A DNA stretch of 29,507 nt from CAYNST01 sp964546435 (GCA_964546435.1 CAZJKJ010000043.1:1-29507), one strand, 5' to 3'. Counted from the stretch's first letter, positions 22,087 through 28,545 are shown. The notes: generated by a model from the sequence alone, not told the origin. Translations and numbers: made by a program.

Positions 22087-22536
22087 CTATTCGGCGCTTT
22101 CGCCTCGGGCGCAACTTGCCATCGCATCAGCATCGAGCGCCTTCTCACAGCTATCTATAATATCGTTAAGGCCAGCATCGGCAAGATTTTTGAGCGCTTC
22201 AAGCACACTTACCAGCTGCGCTGCCAGAAGCTCATGGCGCATCTCCATCATATGCGAGCGCAGCTCCTCGCGGATGTCCCCTGGATCGCACCCAAGAGCT
22301 GCGCACAACTTCAGCATCGCCTTCTGACCAAGCGGCACTTTTCCAGTCAGATACTGACTGAAGTTCCCCTGCGTCCAGTTTAACCTGCCTGCAAACTCTT
22401 CTTGATTGATCCGGTGCCTGGCTTTATACGCCTTCCAGATTCGGCGCAGATTACTTGCGGCGCGCTCATCTTCCTCACTTAAAGGTGGGCGCGTATAAGC
22501 TGAGGTGTTCTTACTTATCAAGCTGACATTTTGCAT
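22087..22536 (-). CDS. XRE/Cro-CI-type transcriptional regulator
   Basis: 149 residues. Residues 33-88 form a Cro/CI-type helix-turn-helix (INQEEFAGRLNWTQGNFSQYLTGK ... KLCAALGC), including the conserved Q-E-x-x-A and S-x-x-S-like recognition-helix pattern. A helical C-terminal part may dimerise. No peptidase or ligand domain, so it is likely a simple repressor. The ATG is at 22536. A promoter at 22620-22648 and an inverted repeat at 22572-22613 covering its start site suggest autoregulation. Confidence 0.85.
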   Translation of the reverse strand: MQNVSLISKNTSAYTRPPLSEEDERAASNLRRIWKAYKARHRINQEEFAGRLNWTQGNFSQYLTGKVPLGQKAMLKLCAALGCDPGDIREELRSHMMEMRHELLAAQLVSVLEALKNLADAGLNDIIDSCEKALDADAMASCARGESAE

Positions 22537-22571
22537 TAGGGGGCTCTACATTAGGTCAATTAACAAACGAC

Positions 22572-22613
22572 ATGACATCCTGAGGCGCCAGTGACTGCGC
22601 CCGGCGATGTCAT
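22572..22613. promoter_or_regulatory. Inverted repeat at the transcript start of the XRE gene
   Basis: ATGACATC (22572-22579) and GATGTCAT (22606-22613) are perfect 8-bp arms around 26 bp; a smaller GGCGC/GCGCC pair lies inside. The outer arm falls on the expected transcription start, where a self-repressor would bind. Confidence 0.5.
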
Positions 22614-22619
22614 ATAATT

Positions 22620-22648
22620 AATATAGCCAATAATATATAATACGTCAA
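22620..22648 (-). promoter_or_regulatory. Promoter of the XRE regulator
   Basis: TTGACG (22643-22648), 17 bp, TATATT (22620-22625) on the minus strand. Confidence 0.7.
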
Positions 22649-22922
22649 CCTGCTAATAACCATAAACGCAAATATTTTTCCGCCTGAGTAGGGGCGGCTC
22701 GGCGCGCGGGGTTCAAAAAGGAGTAATTTATTTGCCCGTGGCGGTGCCCCCGGCGCGCCGCGGGCTCAAATGCCAGGCTCGCCTGATGCAATGAAAGAAT
22801 GAACGGGGTGTCACTGATACGCTAAAAGCAGGCGAAAACGCGCACTTTACCTGGGGTAGGTGAGCTATTTTGGCCTGCCTTTACTGTCTTTTAAGGGCTT
22901 GCTAACGCTCTTTATGTGCGCC
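22649..22922. other. Intergenic region with GC-rich inverted repeat
   Basis: No convincing gene. GGCGCGCGGGG (22701-22711) pairs with CCCCCGGCGCGCC (22747-22759) with one bulge, around 35 bases containing AAGGAG (22718-22723) and a TTG-started 20-codon frame (22732-22794). The rest shows nothing recognisable. Confidence 0.4.
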
Positions 22923-23315
22923 TTAACAGAACTCCCGCTCACGGCGCGTAGCTGCGCGCCCGAGCCTCACAACGATGCCTGCAGCTTGCGCTGCGGCTGG
23001 CACCGGCGCGGGCTTTACTCTCTCGCCCATGTGCAGGCCCGGCTCGGGCCTTATCGGATCAAGCAGATAAGGTGATTCCATAATGCACGCGGCGCACCTG
23101 CCCTCCCAGTCGGCGCGCGCCTGCGGGGTAAGCCTATCAAGATTCACCTGTCGCGCCTCAATCATCAATGCCTTCATTTCGCTTAACATCTGCTTCATGT
23201 GGCCAATGGTTGCGCCTGCCTCAATCGCGCACACCTCGCCATCGACTTCACGCATACCAAACTCTGCCAGTATGCGAACATGCTCGGCGTAATCGGCGTC
23301 TGGTGCATTTTCCAT
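22923..23315 (-). CDS. Unknown protein, 130 aa
   Basis: A soluble, mainly helical protein (AGATIGHMKQMLSEMKALMIEARQ) with a CAAC pair near residue 75 (EGRCAACIMES) and a proline- and alanine-rich, basic end. No family recognised. The ATG is at 23315 with a poor ribosome site. Immediately upstream lies a tandem 12-bp repeat (23331-23354). A promoter-like pair farther up on the minus strand (ATGACA and TTATAT near 23523-23551) could serve it. Confidence 0.55.
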   Translation of the reverse strand: MENAPDADYAEHVRILAEFGMREVDGEVCAIEAGATIGHMKQMLSEMKALMIEARQVNLDRLTPQARADWEGRCAACIMESPYLLDPIRPEPGLHMGERVKPAPVPAAAQAAGIVVRLGRAATRREREFC

Positions 23316-23330
23316 GCGGTTATCTCACTT

Positions 23331-23354
23331 GCTGGTTAATTTGCAGGTTAATTT
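23331..23354. repeat. Tandem 12-bp direct repeat
   Basis: GCTGGTTAATTT (23331-23342) is followed directly by GCAGGTTAATTT (23343-23354), one mismatch. It lies 16 bp upstream of the 130-aa gene and might be a binding site. Most of 23355-23554 shows only AT-rich DNA and no gene. Confidence 0.5.
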
Positions 23355-23585
23355 GTTTGGCGCAGAAAATGCAGGGCGCAAAAAAATTAGCCGTTGTTGA
23401 AAAAAGTATAAGCACTCATTTGTGATAAGGCAAACCTCGTTTTATGCCAAAATTTAGGTTCGTTGATGCACCCGCCAGAGCGCGTCAGAAGGCGTTAATG
23501 ATTCTTTTTTGCGGCTTTTATATAAATAAACGGTATAATATATGTCATTGAAGCATTTTCTGACAGATATCGCGAAGTCTCTGGC

Positions 23586-23614
23586 TTGTTCTGGGCGCGG
23601 ACCTAAGATAATAT
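23586..23614 (+). promoter_or_regulatory. Promoter of exported protein A
   Basis: TTGTTC (23586-23591), 17 bp, TAATAT (23609-23614). The same boxes and spacing are kept in copy B despite mismatches around them. Confidence 0.5.
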
Positions 23615-23626
23615 AGAGATAATAAT

Positions 23627-23683
23627 ATGTCTGACATGCTGCGCGTCACGCCTTGCACAGTAACCGGAGAGATTCCCGCATGA
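23627..23683 (+). CDS. Upstream leader ORF of gene A, 18 aa
   Basis: ATG at 23627 opens an 18-codon frame (MSDMLRVTPCTVTGEIPA) whose TGA overlaps the ATG of gene A as ATGA. The second copy keeps the same frame, length and overlap (MSAMLRVTPRTVTGAPPA). It begins about 6 bases from the predicted transcript start, so it would be nearly leaderless. It may be a coupling or regulatory leader, or a by-product of the duplication. Confidence 0.4.
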   Translation: MSDMLRVTPCTVTGEIPA

Positions 23684-24456
23684 ATATAACCAAATCTTCC
23701 GCCCTGATCGCCTCTTCAGTTTTGATGCTGTCATCGGCCGCGGCGCTGTCCTTGAGCTACACCATGCGCGCCGAGGTGCCGGGGTTGGCGCTAAAGGCGC
23801 CGCAGCCCGCCTATAACAAGCCGATTGATGCCGCGTCCTACACCGGCACGTATAGCCCGCGAGGTCAGCCATTCTCCTATAGAATGTTTGTTGATCGGAG
23901 AAGTGCGAGAAATTACGCGCTGGGGGCATTGAACGCATCTACCTACCAGCTCGAAACAAATCTGTCCGGACTGCCTTGCTCCAATCCCGGTGAGTACACC
24001 GATAGTTTCAGCACAATGGCAAATAATTCTATCGAATTCATTGAGCTTCAAAGGCATCGTCACCTGTGTCGCCTGGGCAATGAGCAATACTCGGTGGATT
24101 CAGGATTTACGACCGTCGATGGCTCTGATGGCCACTCCCGCAGAACCCAGTTCGGGCCTCCGGATGGCTACGCCGGCAAATGGGGCTCTGTAATTACCAT
24201 AAAGAGCCTCAGCAGATCGCCCGGAGTAAATCAAATGAATGACAGCGTGCTTACCGGCTGGGTACTTAACGAGCTCGGAATGGATTCTTCTCATTATGCC
24301 CCCATGGAAGTTGGCTCGCCCTGCCAGGCGATCGGTGAGTACCGAGACTTCTGGGAGAGTTTAAATAGTAATTACTATCGAAGCATTGGCGTGAAGACCC
24401 AAATGTGCCTGCCGGCTGATCACCCAAACACCACCACACCGCCGCCAGCCCAATAA
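23680..24456 (+). CDS. Exported or anchored protein A with two spaced-cysteine units
   Basis: 258 residues. The first 36 are a signal peptide or membrane anchor identical to that of gene B (hydrophobic core about 8-26, then YTMRAEVPGL). The mature part has two related units: PC-x3-GEYTDSF, 30 residues to C, and PC-x3-GEYRDFW, 28 residues to C, suggesting two disulfide-closed modules from an internal duplication. The end is rich in proline and threonine. No family recognised. I use the ATG at 23680 with GGAGAG upstream, because identity with gene B starts there in frame. The frame extends to 23653 without support. It is likely secreted or cell-surface. Confidence 0.8.
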   Translation: MNITKSSALIASSVLMLSSAAALSLSYTMRAEVPGLALKAPQPAYNKPIDAASYTGTYSPRGQPFSYRMFVDRRSARNYALGALNASTYQLETNLSGLPCSNPGEYTDSFSTMANNSIEFIELQRHRHLCRLGNEQYSVDSGFTTVDGSDGHSRRTQFGPPDGYAGKWGSVITIKSLSRSPGVNQMNDSVLTGWVLNELGMDSSHYAPMEVGSPCQAIGEYRDFWESLNSNYYRSIGVKTQMCLPADHPNTTTPPPAQ

Positions 24457-24509
24457 GGGCGGCCACTATAGCGCAGGCTTTCTTTAACAGATATCGCGAA
24501 GCCTCTGGC

Positions 24510-24538
24510 TTGCTCCGGGTGCGGACATAATATAATAT
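24510..24538 (+). promoter_or_regulatory. Promoter of exported protein B
   Basis: TTGCTC (24510-24515), 17 bp, TAATAT (24533-24538); a TATAAT overlaps at 24531-24536 with a 15-bp spacer. Counterpart of 23586-23614. Confidence 0.5.
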
Positions 24539-24550
24539 AGCTATAATAAT

Positions 24551-24607
24551 ATGTCTGCCATGCTGCGCGTCACGCCTCGCACAGTAACCGGAGCGCCTCC
24601 CGCATGA
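24551..24607 (+). CDS. Upstream leader ORF of gene B, 18 aa
   Basis: Same position, length and ATGA overlap as the leader at 23627-23683; the peptide MSAMLRVTPRTVTGAPPA differs at four residues, all amino-acid changing. Confidence 0.4.
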   Translation: MSAMLRVTPRTVTGAPPA

Positions 24608-25011
24608 ATATAACCAAATCTTCCGCCCTGATCGCCTCTTCAGTTTTGATGCTGTCATCGGCCGCGGCGCTGTCCTTGAGCTACACCATGCGCGCCGAGG
24701 TGCCGGGGTTGGTGCCGCCAAAGCCTGCCCTGACAGGAAGGTGGGTGCTTGATGCTTCCACACCCGCGCCATTTAATTACCCTCCAGAGGACACCCAGGA
24801 GGCGGCGCGCATTGCCGCCATTAGCTATGGCGAAGACGGGTCCTCCTACGCGTTTTTAGGATTCGCTGCCTCAGCGAGTGCCATATTTGACGGCAGTGGC
24901 GTCCCATCAATGCCTTGTTCTGTGGGCTCAAGAAGCACATTCGGGATTTATTTCTTCTATTTTAGATGGTTCGTCGTGTCATACCCCGCCGATTGCGTAC
25001 AGATCCCATAA
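24604..25011 (+). CDS. Exported or anchored protein B with one spaced-cysteine unit
   Basis: 135 residues. The first 36 match protein A exactly, then the sequence is unrelated (PKPALTGRWVLDAS) up to a C-terminal unit reading MPCSVGSRSTFGIYF ... ADCVQIP, in which two cysteines are 26 residues apart, much like the two units of protein A. The middle holds an alanine- and serine-rich segment (FLGFAASASAIFDGSG). Like A it should be exported and held together by a disulfide. No family recognised. ATG at 24604, with GGAGCG upstream. The shared start with divergent ends suggests domain swapping behind a fixed signal. Confidence 0.8.
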   Translation: MNITKSSALIASSVLMLSSAAALSLSYTMRAEVPGLVPPKPALTGRWVLDASTPAPFNYPPEDTQEAARIAAISYGEDGSSYAFLGFAASASAIFDGSGVPSMPCSVGSRSTFGIYFFYFRWFVVSYPADCVQIP

Positions 25012-25053
25012 CAGATGAGGGCCGCGCACTGCCCCTAGCACTTAGCGCTTTCC

Positions 25054-25075
25054 AGATTGAGAGTAGATTGAGAGT
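25054..25075. repeat. Tandem 11-bp direct repeat before the ferredoxin gene
   Basis: AGATTGAGAGT occurs twice back to back (25054-25064, 25065-25075), ending 6 bp before the ATG. The second copy supplies the GAGAG that may act as ribosome site, so the duplication may have altered translation strength. Confidence 0.55.
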
Positions 25076-25081
25076 AATTAG

Positions 25082-25345
25082 ATGAGCGCATGCCGAAAAA
25101 ACAAGACAAAGATCACCCTCGAGCGCGCACTGACGCAGCACCAGTCACTGCTGAAGGCGCTCGAGACGTTGAAGTGTGCGCCCTACTCTTCTTGTCGAGG
25201 CGGCTTTTGCGGCGCGTGTGTGGTCACGGTTGAATCCGGATCGATCGAGCACATAAAGGATCCTCTTGGATATCATGATGAGAAGACCCAGGTGCTCTCT
25301 TGCATTGCCCGCATTAAAAGCGACAAGGCCACTGTCTGCTTCTAG
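25082..25345 (+). CDS. YfaE-like [2Fe-2S] ferredoxin
   Basis: 87 residues with the plant-type cluster pattern C38-x4-C43-x2-C46 and C74 (SSCRGGFCGAC ... VLSCIARI). Length and layout, including LLKALE before and PLGY after the cluster, match E. coli YfaE, which keeps the iron-tyrosyl radical cofactor of class Ia ribonucleotide reductase active. No nrdA or nrdB is in the window, so the partner must be elsewhere on the element or in the host. The ATG at 25082 follows GAGAG. No clear promoter; it may be read through from gene B, 70 bp upstream. Confidence 0.85.
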   Translation: MSACRKNKTKITLERALTQHQSLLKALETLKCAPYSSCRGGFCGACVVTVESGSIEHIKDPLGYHDEKTQVLSCIARIKSDKATVCF

Positions 25346-25429
25346 CTTCTTCCCTGTCCGGCTCTTTGACGTACCCAGGGCATTGATCCGCCTGTACGAA
25401 TGCGCAGCTGCGCTGATTTGCTAGCTGGC

Positions 25430-26482
25430 TCAGGGCTCCTGCGCGCTAACGGCCTCATCCATGCTGCTTGCCGCTTTTGCCGGGGTCTCACCCGGTTTTG
25501 GGAGATAGGCATCGGCGATCGCCGCGTGGAGTCTTTGTGCGACATCCGGGTTATCCTTTAGAAACTGCGTGGCGGCCGCCTTGCCCTGGGCAATCTTTGC
25601 GCCATTGTAGCTATACCAGGAGCCTGCCTTCTCAACAAGATCAAGTTTCACCGCAAAATCCAGAATCTCTGCATTCAGATTGATTCCGGCGCCGTAGACG
25701 ATCTGAAACTCCGCCTGCTTAAACGGCGCGGCGACCTTGTTCTTCACCACCTTCACCCGGGTCTCGCTTCCTGTGACGTCCTCGCCCTCTTTAACCGAGC
25801 CTGTGCGGCGAATATCCAGGCGCACCGAGGCGTAGAATTTAAGCGCATTGCCTCCTGTGGTCGTCTCCGGGTTGCCAAACATCACACCGATCTTCATCCG
25901 GATCTGGTTGATGAATATCACAAGGCAGTTGGCGTTTTTAACGTTCCCGGTGATCTTTCGAAGCGCCTGGCTCATAAGACGCGCCTGCAGGCCCACGTGA
26001 TGATCCCCCATATCGCCTTCAATTTCGGCCCTTGGGGTGAGCGCCGCCACCGAGTCGACCACCAGTACATCGATCGCACCGGAGCGCACCAGCATATCGG
26101 CCACCTCAAGCGCCTGCTCTCCGTGATCGGGCTGCGAGACAATCAGATCATCAACGTTAACGCCAAGCTTCTGTGCGTAGATCGGATCGAGCGCGTGCTC
26201 GGCATCGATAAAAGCGCAGGTTGCGCCATTTTTTTGCGCCTCGGCAATCACCTGTAGCGTCAAGGTGGTCTTGCCAGAGGATTCCGGGCCGTAGATCTCA
26301 ACGATACGCCCCTTTGGCAGGCCGCCAATACCGAGCGCGATATCAAGACTGAGCGAGCCGGTCGAGATGGCGGGGATCGCCTCGCGCCTGGTGTCTCCCA
26401 TGCGCATCACTGAGCCCTTGCCAAACTGGCGCTCGATGTTCGCAAGCGCCGCCTCCAGCGCTTTCGCTTTGTTGGGATTCAT
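25430..26482 (-). CDS. recA: RecA recombinase
   Basis: 350 residues, the usual RecA length. Walker A GPESSGKT (65-72), Walker B VLVVDSVAAL, the L1 and L2 loop regions (GLQARLMSQALRKIT; GNPETTTGGNALKFYASVR) and MAW-like core are intact, so it should be an active strand-exchange and SOS co-protease protein. I start at the ATG at 26482, with GGAG eight bases upstream; the frame runs open to 26641 through promoter DNA and is not used. It lies downstream of kfrA on the same strand, but has its own promoter (26539-26566). The C-terminus is acidic as usual. RecA on a replicon with plasmid-type genes is uncommon. Confidence 0.97.
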   Translation of the reverse strand: MNPNKAKALEAALANIERQFGKGSVMRMGDTRREAIPAISTGSLSLDIALGIGGLPKGRIVEIYGPESSGKTTLTLQVIAEAQKNGATCAFIDAEHALDPIYAQKLGVNVDDLIVSQPDHGEQALEVADMLVRSGAIDVLVVDSVAALTPRAEIEGDMGDHHVGLQARLMSQALRKITGNVKNANCLVIFINQIRMKIGVMFGNPETTTGGNALKFYASVRLDIRRTGSVKEGEDVTGSETRVKVVKNKVAAPFKQAEFQIVYGAGINLNAEILDFAVKLDLVEKAGSWYSYNGAKIAQGKAAATQFLKDNPDVAQRLHAAIADAYLPKPGETPAKAASSMDEAVSAQEP

Positions 26483-26533
26483 ACACTCTCCAGACAGGTT
26501 CGATCTTAATGCGCGCAAGCACGCGCGGGATGA

Positions 26534-26566
26534 GAGATAGAATAGTGAAAAATATACTATCTCCAA
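26534..26566 (-). promoter_or_regulatory. recA promoter with dyad operator
   Basis: TTGGAG (26561-26566), 16 bp, TATTCT (26539-26544) on the minus strand. GAGATAG (26534-26540) and CTATCTC (26557-26563) are perfect 7-bp arms spaced by 16; a nested ATAGT/ACTAT pair spaced by 9 (26542-26560) also exists. No CTGT-N8-ACAG LexA box is present. Confidence 0.6.
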
Positions 26567-26621
26567 AAAATACTGATCATCACTGTGGATTTTGCCGGCA
26601 AATGAAGGGGTAGCGTCACCG

Positions 26622-27641
26622 TTATTTTTTAGGATTCGCAAGCTTCAAAGACTCAATTAGTTTCTTCTGCTCGGCCATCCACGCATCGAGCCGCTGCTCA
26701 TCGCGCTTTATTTTGTCATTTTTCTCACTGATGAGCCCCTGCAGCTGCCGGATCTCTTTGTCCTTTGCCGACAGGCGCTCGCCGGTAAGCTTTAGCTCCC
26801 GATCAAGCTCGGCCGCCTGGCCGCTGCGGCTTGCCAGCGCCTCGGTGAGCTCCTCGCAGCGGATCATGAGCTGGCGCTCAGAGTGCGTGGTGCTTTGATG
26901 GGCCTTCCCGAGCTCCCCAAGCGCCTCTTTTAACGTAAGTGCCAGAGCGCTTTGCTCGCCCAGCTTCGCGCTTAGCGCCTCAAGATTCGCACGATACGAA
27001 GCCTCCCGCGCGCGTGCCTCACCGAGCTCGCGCTCAAGCGCGTGCCGCTCGGTCTGGGCCTGTTCGCGCTCGCTGCGCATGGCCTCGGCGGTTTTTGCCT
27101 GGTAGTGATCAAGATGCTCACGAGCCTGAAGCGCCTGCTCCTCGGCCTGCTGCAGCTGTTCGCAGCTTCTTTGGTGCGACTTTTCAAGCTCGCCAAGCCT
27201 GCCCTCAAGCTTGGCGGCGCTCGAGCGGGCAAGCGACAGAGCTTCGAGCGTACCGCCGAGGTTTTCCGAAAGGGCAAGGTTCTCGGCCTGCACTGCACCG
27301 GCCTCACGGCGTGATTCACTCAGAAGCTCGCGCAGCTTACCAAGCTCGCCACGCATCGAGGCAAGTTCCTGATCACACGCCGATCTCATGGACTCGACCC
27401 GCTCTTCAGCCTCCCGGGCTAAAAGCGCCCTGACCGCCGCGACCGCCTCCTCGATAGGCTCCGGAAGATCGTTCTGGCCCATGTGTTCGGCGCGAAAGCG
27501 CTTAAGCCAGGGTCCAACGGTTGATTTGGAGCCAGAGCCGTGCAAGGCAATGATTCTGTCATTGGTGGGGTTCTCCCCGCGGGCGATCAAGGTGCGGGCG
27601 TGGCGGCATACATCTTCATAGCTGATTGAGGCTTTGCTCAT
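26622..27641 (-). CDS. KfrA-like coiled-coil DNA-binding protein
   Basis: 339 residues. Residues 1-55 are a KfrA-type DNA-binding head (YEDVCRHARTLIARGENPTNDRIIALHGSGSKSTVGPWLKRF), followed by about 270 residues of near-continuous coiled coil with heptad-like leucines and alanines. KfrA proteins of plasmids bind their own promoter and support stable inheritance. The ATG at 27641 is natural for the family. The large palindrome upstream (27696-27728) is the likely operator. The stop lies 140 bp before the recA start. Confidence 0.88.
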   Translation of the reverse strand: MSKASISYEDVCRHARTLIARGENPTNDRIIALHGSGSKSTVGPWLKRFRAEHMGQNDLPEPIEEAVAAVRALLAREAEERVESMRSACDQELASMRGELGKLRELLSESRREAGAVQAENLALSENLGGTLEALSLARSSAAKLEGRLGELEKSHQRSCEQLQQAEEQALQAREHLDHYQAKTAEAMRSEREQAQTERHALERELGEARAREASYRANLEALSAKLGEQSALALTLKEALGELGKAHQSTTHSERQLMIRCEELTEALASRSGQAAELDRELKLTGERLSAKDKEIRQLQGLISEKNDKIKRDEQRLDAWMAEQKKLIESLKLANPKK

Positions 27642-27695
27642 AATTCTATCCGTGGTGAAGGGGTAAACGGGCGCCGATGGGGTCAGGTTCTAAGT

Positions 27696-27728
27696 GTACT
27701 GTATTATGTAGTACATAAAGTACAGTAC
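27696..27728. promoter_or_regulatory. 33-bp palindrome, probable KfrA operator
   Basis: Outer arms GTACTGTA and AGTACAGTAC and inner arms TTATGTA and TACATAA around a single G make an almost complete 33-bp dyad with a two-base asymmetry. It lies 55 bp upstream of kfrA, where KfrA autoregulation would act. Confidence 0.65.
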
Positions 27729-27770
27729 AGTTGCGCAAAAGACAACCACATAAACTGACATATCTAAGCT

Positions 27771-27856
27771 GCGATAAAGGCTATTATCGCGTGTTAGCAT
27801 GGATAACTTGAATTTTGCCCTTGTAATGCTGTTACAAAGTCGCCTTTTCAGCGACT
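27771..27856 (+). other. Three consecutive hairpins in an untranslated leader
   Basis: GCGATAA/TTATCGC (27771-27790, 6-base loop), TTGTAA/TTACAA (27821-27837, 5-base loop) and AGTCGC/GCGACT (27838-27856, 7-base loop) follow one another just ahead of the small leader ORF. All arms are perfect. A structured RNA leader or set of operators is possible. No promoter could be fixed. Confidence 0.4.
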
Positions 27857-27875
27857 CTCGAATAGGAGCCTGCCT

Positions 27876-27914
27876 ATGAGCGCTCACCCATCGACAATCC
27901 CTATTTATCAATGA
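27876..27914 (+). CDS. Leader peptide ORF, 12 aa
   Basis: ATG at 27876 with AGGAG seven bases upstream, the best ribosome site in this region, encodes MSAHPSTIPIYQ; its TGA overlaps the ATG at 27911 as ATGA. It looks like a translated leader coupled to the next gene, unless an indel has split one longer gene. Confidence 0.4.
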   Translation: MSAHPSTIPIYQ

Positions 27915-28342
27915 GTAATGCGGAGACAAACCTGACTGCGCAACGGGAATCCGGGGCCCTGCGTCAGGTCTGGGGACGATCTGTCAATTCGACCTTATCC
28001 CGGAGCTCAGTAGCCACAGTTTTCGGCGCGGGGCAGACGCTGATGTGCTTTTACTCGGACCGAGTCATGACATCCGACAAAAATGGCTACGAGTGGAAAC
28101 TTCAGTCCAAGGACCTCCGTATCAATGCCTGCATCCATCTGTGTGATGTAAGCCTGTTTTTGACGCACCGGGGTGAGGGGGCGCTCTATGTGAGTCAGAC
28201 AGGAGAAAAATTTTCGGAGTTGGCACTGGAGGACGGAAGTTGGAATTATCTTGCGGCCAATGAGCAGGGCACGTTAAGCGTGTACTCACCGAACCGCCAC
28301 GAAACATTCCTACGAAGAGGCAATTACAACCGCGAACCATGA
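27911..28342 (+). CDS. Unknown protein, 143 aa, possibly broken
   Basis: Starts in an ATGA overlap with the leader ORF. The middle and end look beta-rich (ALYVSQTGEKFSELALEDGSWNYLAANEQGTLSVY), reminiscent of repeated beta-propeller-like units, but no family is certain. No signal peptide. A second frame, open from 28278 to 28505, overlaps its end and reads like a continuation, so the original gene may have been longer and frameshifted. Low confidence in its intactness. Confidence 0.45.
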   Translation: MSNAETNLTAQRESGALRQVWGRSVNSTLSRSSVATVFGAGQTLMCFYSDRVMTSDKNGYEWKLQSKDLRINACIHLCDVSLFLTHRGEGALYVSQTGEKFSELALEDGSWNYLAANEQGTLSVYSPNRHETFLRRGNYNREP

Positions 28343-28505
28343 GTTTCGTTTGAACTTAACTAATTTTGGTACCTTGGCAGTGGCGGCGCCTCGCACTATG
28401 TTCAGCAGCACTCGTGAAAACACTTATGGTTCGTGGTGGGCGGAGGAGGGCGCTCTTATAGAGGGAGGCCCAGGAGGGTGTGGTTTTTTTAAGCCGGTCT
28501 TATAA
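28278..28505 (+). pseudogene. Out-of-frame continuation without start
   Basis: This frame has no good start; from 28278 it reads HSYEEAITTANHEFRLNL, then TRENTYGSWWAEEG and GGPGGCGFFKPVL before TAA at 28503. It may be the displaced C-terminal end of the 27911 gene, or a chance frame. A run of seven T (28484-28490) lies within it. The region 28343-28545 holds nothing else except a TATAAT at 28501-28506 that may belong to the next gene. Confidence 0.3.
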
Positions 28506-28545
28506 TGCATGCCCCGAAACTTGCGCAGCCAGAGAACAACGACCT

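Larger units (their letters stand above)
23555..23788 (+). repeat. Duplicated promoter and signal cassette, copy A
   Basis: This stretch recurs at 24479-24712, offset 924 bp, without gaps from 23563 on. The 117 bp before the ATG differ at 13 positions; the first 109 bp of coding sequence are identical. Homology stops at once after codon 36. Confidence 0.9.
24479..24712 (+). repeat. Duplicated promoter and signal cassette, copy B
   Basis: Second copy of 23555-23788, directly repeated. It starts 23 bp after the stop of gene A and ends at codon 37 of gene B. Confidence 0.9.

Noticed and set aside
22732..22794. TTG-started 20-codon frame behind AAGGAG
   Set aside because: The ribosome site is good, but the frame is very short and GC-biased and there is no promoter; kept only as a note in the intergenic entry.
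24266..24772. Minus-strand frames (here and at 23603-23938) sharing a common segment
   Set aside because: The shared segment is only the antisense of the duplicated signal region; the plus-strand frames carry the signal peptide and ribosome sites.
26567..26600. CTGATCATCACTGT near recA as a LexA box
   Set aside because: It does not have the CTGT-N8-ACAG arrangement.
27690..27929. A 79-codon minus-strand frame upstream of kfrA
   Set aside because: It runs through the large palindrome and AT-rich promoter DNA, has no ribosome site, and its composition is not protein-like.
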